DNA of 64,000 bases, from the NCBI GenBank assembly GCA_964036155.1, contig OZ038423.1, positions 46,763,249 to 46,827,248 on the forward strand, given 5' to 3'. Shown one piece after another: positions 25,838 through 37,874 of this stretch. The first letter of the stretch is position 1. Each line of letters begins with the position of its first letter. The notes under the pieces are model-generated. The model was not told where the DNA came from and ran no database searches. It worked only from the letters and a program-made list of their open reading frames with translations. The position numbers and the translations under genes were made by a program. Source of the stretch: Diploscapter coronatus. Taxonomy: Eukaryota; Nematoda; Chromadorea; Rhabditida; Rhabditidae.

Positions 25838-28800
25838 CTAGATCTGAATAAAATTCACGAAACACACCACGGTGACGCATTCCTCAGGCAATTTATCTTT
25901 CTTAATCGGGACCTTGATCGCTCTCGAAAGGGTCGAAAGGAATTGCTTCCTTCGGCTGCTCGTAAATCCCGATCCGGTAATCCGGCTGAGATAAGGCATC
26001 GCGTTTTCGGGTCCGTCATTTCGTTTGATTACATCGTAAATCTCATTCTCTTCCTGGAAAAAAACATAGAAAATCTTCAGCTAAATCAACACAGGGGGTT
26101 AAGTAATGTGGAAATCTTGTGAAAACTGACAATCTTGAACATAAATTGGCGAATTTTTAGTAAACTTATATTTAAAAAAATAAAAATTACCGTTTTTGCT
26201 GATAAGTTGACCCGATTCAATTTGTCGCACCGACACTTTGGAGGATCGCAACATGGCGTTATCTAAATTCTCATAAATAAGCGTAGGACAACAAAACGGG
26301 TGATATACGACACAAAATAAGTATTTGAGATTAAAATTTAAGTGCATAATGAATTTTCAAAATCTTACGCTTTTATTAAATTTCCCTAATTGATCTGGAA
26401 CGGGTAATAAAGATTGCCGATGGGCTCCAATTATCTGAGCCGCTTCAAAGCGGAGCTATAATTAAAGTGATTAATAAATAGATAATTAGAGTGCTTCAAT
26501 AGATAATTAGGGTACTTATCAGGGTGGGCGGAAGTTCCTGTTTCTGTTTCGAAAACCAGAAGTTCCGGTCATTTTGGGTACAAAAGTTCCGATTTCGGTT
26601 TCGAAAACTTTCCATTCGTACTTTCGGTTTCGAATTTTTTTGGCCAAATCCTGACTTCCACCCGGCCCTGGTACTTACGTTTTTAATTAGGATAATTGAC
26701 TCACTTCACTGGTTTTATCACTGCTCTGTAGTGGATATAACTCGTATGGATCTTTAATTAGATCAAACACTAACGGTGGATTATGCGTTTCTAAGTGTTC
26801 TTCAGGGCATATTTGTGAGACGTACCTAATTGGGGTAATTAAGTAGTTAATTTGAGTAATTAAATAGCTAACTTGAATAATTAAATAGTTGATTAGGGTA
26901 ATTAACTCACCAGTCACTTCGTGGCTTCCCATTTGGACAAAAGTAATCCAGATTTGGGTCCACGGACGTGTTCAAAAATATCGGCGATGTTTTGTAGTGG
27001 ATCTTATAGTTTCCAATTCTCACCGCCATGAGGTGGGAATTGCAATAATAAATGATGGGTCTTTTTTTGCCTAAAGCTAGCAATATGTTGCAATTCTGAT
27101 AAACGCTATCAAACGTACCCAAATATCCGGATTCTTCATTTGACTCTCCTCTTATCTCATCCCAGATATTCGCGCCGTCTAATGGTAGCTGGTGGTAATG
27201 CTGAATGATAGAAATTGGTATTTTCGTTTTTCTTTATATTTGAATTTTCTGCATTATCCCTAAATTTATTAATCTCAAATTTTCAGCGAACGTCATATTT
27301 CGCAATATTTTCTCTGCTAGTGCGCTTCGTAATAATTCAATTAGCATAGCTCTTTCATGCTTAAATTAGACCGCAACGTTTCGGGACATGACAAATCCTT
27401 AATAGAAAGGACGGTGCGAAAAACGCGCTCCGTTGATGATTCGAAAGATTACGGTAGACGTAAAACTTTACCAATTCAAAATAAACTTGGAAAACAAACA
27501 GATATGGTAATGTTATCTGTTATAAGGCTCCACATTATGTAGCGAGATGGGATTTTGCTCGGTAATTCAAAAATCTGCCGCATTTTTTCAGCGCCCGTTT
27601 TTGGACAATAATAACTCATGGCTTCCCACGGGCTTATCAAATTTCATTCAAGGATTAGAGATTTAAAAATGATGCTAAATTACCGGGAAATCACATTTTT
27701 GTATGTCGCGAAACGTTTTGTAGAGATCCATGCTCGATACCACTTCATGGGAGACTCTACCTGAAATGAAAATTAAAAAAAAACAAAAAAAAACTGAGCT
27801 TCATTAGAAAATAGATATTTTTCTAGAATACTGATTTCTTTTCAAAATATTTAACCTATTTTGAAACCTACCAGCTTTCACTGTGCCCGGTTGCCATATG
27901 ATGAAGGGAATTCGGAACCCGCCTTCGTAACTATTCGACTTCCCGCCTAATTAAACACAATTATCTCACTTAACTACCCTAGTTTCTGGCTAATTACCTT
28001 TAAGTCCAGCCGTGGAGCCTCCATTTAGACATAGCTCCACGTGGGGTCCGTGATCTGACATTAAAATCACCAAAGTCTTTTCGGCGATTCCCGCTTTGAC
28101 GATGGAATTCAGCACTTCCCCGACGGCCCACGACATTTCGTTAATTGAGTCTCCGTAGATCCCTTAATTAAGAGAATTAAGTACCTAACTACTATAGTTA
28201 TCGAGCTAATTACCTCGAACTGAAGACCCGAGAAATCGTTCGGAGGCGAATTGTGAGCTGTGGACTTGGGGGAACGAGAAGTAGAAAAAAAACGGTCTTT
28301 CATGTTGGTCCTAGAGTTAATTAGAGTAATTACGTTGATTTACCAAATTAAGCGGTTAATTACCTTCGTCAGTCTTGTCTTCAGGAATCGTTTCCAGTCC
28401 CCGACTAGATTCTCAGTCATGTATTCGAATTTCATCGGTTGTTGAACAATTTCATCACCGTCGTAGAGAAAGCACATGTTGACGTCGGGACCCTCTTCGA
28501 AGTACTCCTGAAAAACTATGGTATGATAACGTCGGAGTTCCGAATCATGAACTGATACCATCTAACATTACATCATTAAAATTTTAAATACAGCAAGATG
28601 ATGGTGGGATTCAGGACTTTGAAATGACGTCGCCTTACAGTAATCCCAATGAGTAAACAATTACTATAAGAGATGGTGTCACGTCAAACACGCTGACTTT
28701 GAAGTCGCCAGAATCCTTACCCTTGTCGTGTCGCACTGCCACACGTTGGTGAATGGGAGATTCATTCCGACGAAATCGAAGCCTCTTTTGGAGGGAAGAT

Positions 28801-29895
28801 GCGCACCGTCGGTGGCGTTGCGCTCGTTGATACCCAAATGCCATTTACCGATCATACCCGTTACGTAACCTGAATAATAGGCAATTTTATATATTCGAAG
28901 GAACTCGATTAATCTTGTTATAAAAGATTTTTCACATATCTGATAATCACATCTTAATTAAAGATCAAATTTGATATATCCTGAAGATTCCATATATATA
29001 TACTTTAGAATAGAATTCATATGCCCGAACTTCTTGTATCCCATGAGTAAATATATATAGGGAGTAACAATACCAGCATTTTTGAGCATTTCGGCCATGG
29101 TGGTCTCCCGCTTTGGCAGCCCACCCACGTCGTAAGGCAGGAACACCCGTCGGCCACCGACTACGCCCAGCCGAATGGGCAGACGGCCTAAAATGGTATC
29201 AGGATGATATCTTCAAGCCCCAAATGGTACTCTTGGTATCAATATGGTATATTTAGATATAAAATTATGGCTTCCAATAGAAAATTATGCATTTTGATGC
29301 TAAAATGACATTCTCTAGCACCAAATGGCATTCTTTGGTACCAAGATAGTATCTTAATTTCGAAAGTGATCTCTTCTTACATAAAATTGTATCTAATTTG
29401 ATCAAAATGAAATTTTATACTGGAAAAATGCTATTTTTAAGGCCCACACTGACCAGTAATAAAAGCAGCCCTGGACGGACTGCACATACTGTCAGCTGAG
29501 TAGGCTTGCGTGAATCGCGTTCCCTCAGAGGCCATCCGGTCGACTTCGGTATACTCCTGCGTGGGATGACCGTATGATGCGATATCGCCGTAACCTGAAT
29601 TGGTTGATTGATTGATTTAAAATTCTCCAAAATTTTATATTTCTTGAAAAATTAATAGCTTTTTTTTATAGAAAATATTATTATTCTAAACTTAACGATA
29701 TAATTTTTTTAATTACTTAAATGACGTTAGAGATTGAAGTGACGTTAAAAGTTCCGATGACGTACCTAGATCGTCGATCATAAGAATGACGATGTTGGGA
29801 TGATCTGGACTGGGGGGCCGGACGCAGTTCGCCGCTATCCGACAGATAAAATAACATAAAATCGAACTCACTGTTGAAAGCCATCGCAAGCGCAT
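25838..29895 (-). CDS. secreted/lysosomal-type sulfatase (SUL-2/SUL-3-like), 609 aa
   Basis: Sulfate-ester hydrolase of the secretory pathway. Exons, in transcript order: 29895-29766, 29594-29454, 29187-29074, 28869-28721, 28507-28364, 28310-28214, 28162-27998, 27946-27872, 27760-27684, 27200-27119, 27070-26911, 26825-26705, 26455-26369, 26262-26191, 26053-25838 (1830 nt). A signal peptide precedes [14 protein letters not shown], whose D41 and D42 bind metal. C81 in [11 protein letters not shown] is the formylglycine site. [13 protein letters not shown] gives K137 and H139. MSDHGPH gives D295 and H296. A C-terminal Cys-rich stretch reads [12 protein letters not shown], after [18 protein letters not shown]. 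All catalytic residues I can place are present, so it should be active. It lacks the membrane hairpin of mammalian steroid sulfatase. The natural substrate cannot be read from sequence. Confidence 0.93.
26520..26670. mobile_element. hAT-like miniature inverted-repeat element in a sulfatase intron
   Basis: It sits in the intron 26456-26704. The ends are CAGGGTGGGCGGAAGT and, as complement of the right end, CAGGGCCGGGTGGAAGT. The flanks are GTACTTAT (26512-26519) and GTACTTAC (26671-26678), an 8-bp near-identical pair as hAT elements leave. The interior repeats GTTTCGAAAAC-like blocks. There is no coding capacity, so any mobility would need a transposase encoded elsewhere. Confidence 0.65.
26826..26910 (-). 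repeat. four-unit 21-bp tandem repeat filling a sulfatase intron
   Basis: AATT (or a one-base variant) starts at 26828, 26837, 26849, 26858, 26870, 26879, 26891 and 26900. The spacing alternates 9 and 12, so the true period is 21. Both splice sites of this 85-nt intron are continuous with the repeat. Confidence 0.85.
28163..28363 (-). repeat. further TAATTA-unit introns of the sulfatase gene
   Basis: Introns 28163-28213 and 28311-28363 flank a 97-nt coding exon, and both are made almost wholly of TAATTA-like steps about 10 and 21 bp apart. The intron at 27947-27997 is similar. Confidence 0.6.
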
Positions 29896-32616
29896 CGCTT
29901 CTGAAATTTTGAGGATATTTGAAATCCGGATGTATTACATCCCGAAATAATAATACACTTGTTTAACAAAGAAGGTCAGCTTCATGATGATTCTAATAGT
30001 GAGAGAATTATATTCAACCCAAAATTTATGAGATCTAAAAATCTAAATTTTATATTAGTAAGGATTTCTATTGAACTCATGACAAATATCAGATTTTTCA
30101 GGTCAGAAGATAGTGACTCAAAATGCAGAGTTAAGATTGAAATACAAATACCGAAATGACGTTCATATTTATATGCGGATTACGTTCAGGTTTATAAATT
30201 CAAGAACTACAAAATTTCTCAAATATCAAATTTATAAATGGCTTTAATGGTGACTGATAAGGAGAAGCCTTGTTGAGAATGTAGCTAACTGCGGAACGTG
30301 GTTGGTGCTGCGTTGCATAAAATGCAAAAGATATCGAGGCTTCTGGTTACGTAGCCATTTCCGATAGATTTAGATTTATCCTCATCGTTTATCTTTCATC
30401 CTCGTCGCTTTTTTCATTCCAGGAAGCTACGATTTAACACCGGATTTTACATGCAAAAATGAGGAAAATTTTAACAAAATCCAATTTCTAATCTGTGCTA
30501 TAAGCCGGCGAAATTAGGTAGGCGGAATCCAAAAATTCACAACTTGGGTTTCGAGTTTAAATGAAGAAGTGATTACATCATCAAATTCAAAAACAGCTAC
30601 AAACATTTAGATTTAGCAACAAATAAACAAACGAAAGATGATGAAGGCCAACTTTTTTTCTAATGAGTATGATGCATACATAAAGATAGAATAAAATAAA
30701 TACGAACACAAATAAACTCGAAATGGACGAAGATCACCTTTCTTCTAATAAACACAATGCCTAAACAGTGATAAAAATAAATAAATATAGACAAAAAGCC
30801 AGAATTTGATGAAGCACACCTTTTCCTAACAAATATATGGCTAAATTATAAAAGATAAAGTTGAGGTTTGCCTTTGTTAAATGAAGATCATCATACTCAT
30901 CTGATTTATAAACTGATAATTAGTTTATCTCTTGGAAAAGACATGAAATCCCGTGGTGAAAGGGAATAAAATTAGCTGCTCGTCTCTCTAAAAATGGATG
31001 TTGATGTTTAAATTTAGAGGGATTTCATACATCCAAGGTTGATAGAGGAGCACTAATCAGTTATCCTAGTACTAACTTACAAATTTTCATCAGGAATTTC
31101 GAATCAGCAAGGTTACGTAATAAACTTAAAGAAGTGCATGCATCTTTTAAATTGAAAACTCAGAAATCATAAATTAACAATGGAAACGATACAGTATTCT
31201 AGATTTACATTAAAAATTTAAAGATAAGTGAAAGACCAATATTAAATGGTTCAAGAAAGTGCAGGAAAATCAATTTCCGAAAGCGTGAATCGAGGAAATT
31301 GAAATTACCAGTGAAAAAACGGTTTGCGAAGATCGAAAAATAAGCGTTTTTGCACGTATGATATGTGAAAACTGTTGCAGCATGTGTTGATTAATGACGA
31401 AGAATAGGAAATTTGAAAAGTTTCAAGTCGGTTGGCATAAAAATCATGTCTGTTCTATAGAGTGATTGCATCACTTTAAATTATTATCACCGCGTCACAT
31501 GTATGAGCCTTCAAAAATAACAAAGGATTCACAAACCTAATTATCTACGCGACAGCTTTGTTTTGGATTAGCGTTCAAAGATAACTTGAATTACATATGA
31601 AATCGGAGATCTTGGAATTCTCAAAAATTGTAATACTTTTAAATTATTCGAACCAAATGCAGAATTCAAAATTCGGATTTCAAAAATGAAAAAATTATAT
31701 ATCTGTTCTGAGCTATCCTTAGAAAAATTCTTAGGATGAAGAGCTTACGGGGTGCATTGTAAATTATCAAGATCTTAGTTCAAAGAGGGCACTTTCGAAA
31801 AAAAAATCTCGAAAATGATTAATAACTCGAAAATCTGCTTAAAATAAATTTTCCTGATAAAAATTTCACCAAAAACACTCCTATAAATCTGTGGCTAAAA
31901 ATTTAAAAATTAGCCCCGGATATTTCAAAAATCCGGAACAATCCAGGATTTGATATTTCCCAAAATCCGAAATGCCAAAACCCTCTTCATTCCTGAAAAG
32001 GTTAAATTATATTCCATCCAGCTTAAGGTCTATATACTTAACCATTAGACGTAAATTGGGTGCAAGAATATATGAGATTTTGCACGGATAGGGCAGACTT
32101 TTCTGGTCCCATCCCTTTTCGTGAGGCGATGAAATAATGCAATAATTAAGAGGAACTACAAATTTGTCCTTAAAATAATTGAATAAATACGCACACATAT
32201 ATGGGAGGCTAAGAATATTTTGACCAAAGAATAAGCGAACCTTCCATTTTCCCCCCGAAAAGGGATGCCCTAAATAACGCCCCCTTGAAGAAAAGACCGG
32301 AAATGTCAAGCGCAAGATATAATGTCTATAGTATATTTTTGAGAAAAAACATACGAAAAAGTAGGATAAATAAAAATTAAGACACGAGATTTAAGTATAA
32401 ATAAAATACGGAAATTTTTGATCGACTAAAAATTCGTTCGAGAAATTTTACGATGATCAAATTCGGTACACGAGACCAGTGACCGTATTTTCAGAGGATA
32501 ATCTGTTTCTAAAGATTTTTCAGGCGAAAGTCAAAATAAGGAGATTTTTCTAGATTTCCAGAGTCAAGTAACATCACGAATAACTTCCTTCAGTATCCTA
32601 TTCATCAAATCTATCG

Positions 32617-32920
32617 TCATATGTTTAATCATAGGGCTTGAAAAACGGATTTTATACGGCGCAAGATATTTAGGAGATCAGATGCTTTACTATTGCGGCA
32701 TGCGTAAATAGGAACAAGTAAATAAATAGATATCCATGTGATAATGATGTATCAGCGAGATCAAAATTCCACGCATTTCCATGATCATATGATTAAGCAT
32801 AGGGCCATAAAACGGATAAGACACGACATTAGAACTCTGAATAAAGAAGGTGATTCAAAAACTACTGATAATTCATATCATTAAGCATAGGTCAGGTCAA
32901 AACACGAATCATATACGGCA
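32617..32920 (+). repeat. three diverged copies of a dispersed ~50-bp repeat
   Basis: Copies lie at about 32617-32662, 32783-32828 and 32871-32920. Each pairs a CATATGNTTAANCATAGG-like left part with a right part like AAAACGGATTTTATACGGC. Related copies lie near 14511-14549 and 60677-60720. Confidence 0.6.
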
Positions 32921-34231
32921 TTAAAAATCGGATATTTTAGCGAGTGGCCTCGAGTTACAGACCGAACTCTTGTTGACCTGCTTTTATAGGCAAATCGCGA
33001 TTAATCAGCTTAAATTTAAGATATCTCGAAAACGCGAAGATACACTGGTTTGTGCCACTAAATTATGAAAAAAATGCCCTTCAATTTAATCCCTGAGAAG
33101 AATATTTTCAGATAAATATTAAATAGCGACTAAGCTTTGATTCCCCAACTTAAGATGAATACCAATTACGAAAAAAGGTAAGTTTAAAAAATCACAAATT
33201 AAATGTTACAGTAATCCAAAATATGAAAGCTCAAGATATATCAAGAATGAAGATTGAAAAATAAACGCCTCCTAAATACTAATATTCTAAATTAGTAAAA
33301 ATTTAAATTATTTTTATGTGGTTAAAGACGAAAAATTCGAAGGATTTCCGACAAAAATCCCAAATAATATGGTCAATAAAAAGCCGACTTTCATTAACAA
33401 TTAGCGAAATTAAAATTACTGCGATAAGTTAAATCTCCGATTATCGCACATAATCTAAGCTTTAGAGAAAGATACGATTAAATTCAAAGAGCAATAGTGT
33501 GAATAATAGCTTTCAATTTAGGCGAAAAATTTTAATAAATTAAAATCAAATTTAAAGTACTTACCAACGTAATGACGAACCGTATTTTAGATTATGACAA
33601 ATATCGTATTTCGGCCTTCATAGGCCTTAGAGTTAGTAGGGAAATATCAATTCGAGTACCGATTTGTCTGAAATCTCAAAAATTAAAAAATCTGAACATT
33701 TCAAGTCGAAAAACAGGCGTGCCCTCGAAAAAACGAAAAATCAAGTGTTTGACGCGGTTTGAAAAGGATCAGTAATCAGCGAAAAGTTTACACTCGTGGA
33801 ATATTTGCTTTAAGTAAAATGTGCGTAAATACCGTATGAAAACTCGAGAGATTTTCAGATTTTCGAGATCTCAAGAGATCAAAAACATGGCTTTACAGAT
33901 CAGCCATAAAAAATCCGTCGAGAACTGGATATATGAAATCCAAGTTAAGACTAGATTATAGTATCAATAGATAATTTTAAATACTCGAGGAATTTATTAA
34001 TTCCTGCAAAAAGTAAGGATCTAGAGAGATTAGAAAACGATATACTGTGGCCAAAATTAGCCTGACTACCACCGCATTATATCACTGCACTAAGCGCACT
34101 TCTGTACGGAAACGATTTTAAAGCTTTTCAAAATCCAAAATTTCGTGTAATTTCTGATAGTCTAGAAAAATCGCCTTAGAAAGATTATGAATGAAATTTT
34201 TCTCATCATAAATCGGTGCACGATTTGGTGA

Positions 34232-34245
34232 GTGTGTGTGTGTGT
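34232..34245. repeat. (GT)7 microsatellite
   Basis: Seven perfect GT units in non-coding DNA. Confidence 0.9.
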
Positions 34246-36234
34246 AAATGTCAGAAAGAGTAGAATTTAAGATTTGAGGCTGTTTATGCCGTTTTGCCCG
34301 ATTCTTTTTCCTGTCGAGTTCGAGTCAAGACATAGTATTTCTATTGTCATTTTACGTGCATAGATACCTGTTAGAGCTTTGCCAATCTTGATTCTTGAGC
34401 GAAGTTGGTCGGAGGTAGATTTGGGAGATTAGGCTGATCGATTCAAGACGAAATGAGGCAATGAAGTTTGGGGTTGGGAGAGAGGAATGTGGATATTGGT
34501 TGTTGGCTGATTGGTGAATGTGTACTAATTCGGGTGAAATGAACTTAGATCAAATGGGAATTGCGGTCTTGGATCAATCACGAGGCCCATTTACTGCGCA
34601 AATAGTTTTAGTAAAATGAGCGGAAACAAAATAAGATAAAATAAAATGATGAAAGAATTGATAAAATGAATATAGGGGGAAAAGTTGCAGAGAAAGAGGA
34701 TAAATCAATAATAATCTGAGAAATATCATGATTTATGCCATATTAGACAGAGTAGTTTGTAGATCTAAGTGTGATAAGATTAACGATAAGCATCAAAATC
34801 GAAAAAATAAAAACTTTATATCATTTGAAAAGCAATAGCTTGAAGAATAAAGTTTAAATATTCATTTAAACTAGTATAAAATAAAATTGAAAATAAACTT
34901 ATGATAGATATGAAATTGAAGGACAAATGATATGTGATTCCCGAAATCAGCAAAATGATCACCAATCATTAGTAATAAATTATAGATCTGCAGTAAATTG
35001 TTGGAAGTCCTATGTTTTATCAGCTAATTCGCCCCTCTAACTGATAAATTCACTGATACTGACCGATATGCTGACTGTTAAGTGAATCACGAGTAACCGT
35101 CTCGCACATCCTTATCAAATTATCAGTAGTTTCGTCGAAAAACCACGGTTTTGAAAGAATCCAAAAATCATTTCCTGGTGGGAAGTTTTGAACAATCAGA
35201 AAAATTCTTGCAAGAATTCTAAAAATGCTTATTTTTGCACTTTCTGCCGAAATTTTTAGAAATCGACTAGATTTTAAAAGATCACTATCAAAGGTCTATT
35301 TTTGCCTTTTTAGTTGTATATTTGCCAGAAAAGACGCTGATTAATGGCTTATCTTCCGGGATTTTCAGTAATAAGGTGGCAAAATCCTTAACAGCGTTAT
35401 CATTCCGATCCAGTAAACAAACCAATTTCCAGGACCAATTTTGCTGCTCGCAGATGATCAGAAATCGGTCAGTACTTAAGCCAAAATAGGCAAACCACCT
35501 CCTTATTTTTCCAGCAAAATCCTCCGAAACGAAGTTTTTACTACAAATTCTCAGGTAAATTTAAAATTCTGACAAATATCAGCAAATAAGTTGCGCGAAA
35601 TATTTGGCTTGAAAGCGAATAGCGTGAGATGCAATTTCACAAATATGACCTGAATATTATGTTTCGCGAGTTAAAGGATGATATTTAGAAAGTGGCCCGG
35701 AAAATGTGAAACCCGAATTTTTGAGACGACCCGAAAAAGGCTAGGAGCATGAAAGTTTGCGTTCTGGCGGTTTCAAAAATTCCATCGAAAATTCTGATCC
35801 GTTGATATCATCTTTCAGTAGAATTTGAAATTCAAAATTCAAAATTCATCGAACCGGCAAATTTTTGAGTTATTTAATTTTTCATCACTAGCCCAATAGA
35901 CTTTTGGCTTCGAAACGAATGCATATCTGATATTCAACCTTAATGAATTAACCACGATTGCAAACACATTAGATTTCAAATTTAAAAAATATGCCATCCG
36001 GTCTTTACATCTTATTCCTAAGCGTATGTTTAAGATTTAAATCCTGGCCCTAAACTCCAATCTAAAAGTTCAAAATCACAGTATTTTCCACCCGCATGAT
36101 ATGGAAATCAAAAATTCAGAACAGAATTTTTTGGAAGATGGCCGAAAAAATGCCGGAAGAGAAGTTTGAAGACCCGAAATTTTTAAGAAATTCTACTGTA
36201 GGCTTGAACAAATGGTTTTTGAGAATCCCGCTTT

Positions 36235-36254
36235 TGTGTGTGTGTGTGTGTGTG
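36235..36254. repeat. (TG)10 microsatellite
   Basis: Ten perfect TG units in non-coding DNA. Confidence 0.9.
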
Positions 36255-36776
36255 AAATTTGTGCGTCATGAAAAGCCACTTGAAATACCCGGTTGTTAAA
36301 ATGACAGAGGTAAATAGGAGTAAGTCAGAGATTGCAGATTTTTGAAAGGTAAGGTGAAAAAGTTAAGATTTTTAAAAATTGCCCCTAAAAGTTAACATTT
36401 ATACCCTAAATCGACTTTTCTATGAAATTTCCGAAACATAAAGATAATGTTAAAGATTTACGTAGTAAACAATTTCGTATTGTTAAGGATACGTGCCAAA
36501 GCCAGCAGGCATGATTGTTGGTGTTTAAGTTAGGGATGATAAGAAATCATTTCTTAAGAAGAGAGACAAAAGAGAAACAGAGTAACACTATAAAAGTAAG
36601 TATAGTGACAGAACATAACGCACTGAATTATAATGTAGCCTGATACAAATTTACTTACTTCTCCTCGCATATTAAAAAATAGGCACTAAAATAGAATTTA
36701 TACAAAACAACATATCGAAGAATGATTACTATGTGTTCTTTAAAAATTACGTTTTTTGCTGCATTCGTCGTTTTTC

Positions 36777-36907
36777 GGCTCATAGAAAAAGACACCGGGA
36801 CACCGGTTAGAAAAAGACGCCGGGTTTTCTAAGAAATAGTATGAGAAAGAAAAGAAGAAAGCCAGTGTCTTTTTCTAACTAGTGTCCCGGTGTCTTTTTC
36901 TACGAGC
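36777..36907. repeat. 131-bp inverted repeat (hairpin), 42-bp arms
   Basis: The left arm 36777-36818 and right arm 36866-36907 are reverse complements at about 39 of 42 positions, around a 47-bp purine-rich loop. Within each arm TAGAAAAAGAC occurs twice, so the arms are themselves partly repeated. It looks like a foldback or MITE-type element. Transcription across it would give a stable hairpin RNA. Confidence 0.8.
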
Positions 36908-37689
36908 CTCATTTTTCTTATAATATTCGTTGATACGTTATATTATTATATTATGTTCGAGAAAAGGGGAATGTCTTGATCATTAGTTTCTTTCCCTTTG
37001 AATGAGTACAGATGAACTTCGCCAAATGCCTGATTTATGAGAGATAAACGCACCCAAACTGGAATAGGGGAGAGGGAAAAGAAAAAGAAATTGAAGAAAT
37101 AATTAAGGAAATAGTGGTATTAAAGAAAGAAGTAGGTGCAGGAGAGATAAGAATAAGAAATATAGATAGACAGAGATAAAAAAGTTAACGTTCGAAGATC
37201 AATTTACATTACATCAATTTTAGGAGATATTGAAGATGTTCGAACTATTCAAACTTTAAGATATAAAATAAAAATAAAAATGACAACCGTCTAAGGTCAA
37301 ATAAAATCGATAAACCACACATCTGAGAAAGTCTTATCTAATCACGATCTAAGATTTCTAATTACCTTTCATATCGATTAGTAAACTATTTTTTAAAAGT
37401 ATATTTATTAAAATACTTATTTATTATGTTATATTTATTTTAATCCGAACATTGCTTTTTCAGATCATATAGGTGATCAAAGATTTCGTTTACTCGTATT
37501 CTATAGTGCAAGAGATGCCTGTTTTAGGAAAGGACGAAAAGACGCAGAGAAAAAGCGCGAGGAAGAGAAAGAAAGAGAGAAAATCGTTATCATTGATGTT
37601 TTTTTCTTTTCTCACTCAAGATTAAGTACTATTTCCTATTACAATGAATCACAAATCATCCGAATAATACATAAATACAGAACAATGCA

Positions 37690-37874
37690 CGTAAATTTTG
37701 GTTAATTGGTCAATTACCCACATGATTAAACCCAGTAATTATGTCTGATAATTAGATCATGATAATTAGGTAAAAACAATTAAGCCAAAACAGCTAAACC
37801 TGTAATTAAATCAAGAAAATTAAGCCATGGACAACTAAGTAAAGGTAATTGAAGCGTTAAAATAGCTATGCTAA
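37690..37874. repeat. AATTA-rich phased stretch downstream of the second GPCR
   Basis: AATT(A)-like words start near 37693, 37702, 37737, 37750, 37764, 37778, 37804, 37818, 37833 and 37847. Many gaps are 13-15 bp, unlike the 21-bp period in introns. It abuts the GPCR stop codon. Confidence 0.5.

Larger units (their letters stand above)
29896..37874. other. 8-kb stretch with no gene found
   Basis: I saw no exon chain on either strand. The longer open frames (for example 32007-32315 -, 33572-33775 +) have no splice support or family resemblance. It contains copies of a dispersed AAGCATAGG...ATACGG sequence (32617-32920), two TG microsatellites, a long hairpin (36777-36907) and an AATTA-rich segment near the next gene. 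An undetected ncRNA is possible. Confidence 0.5.
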
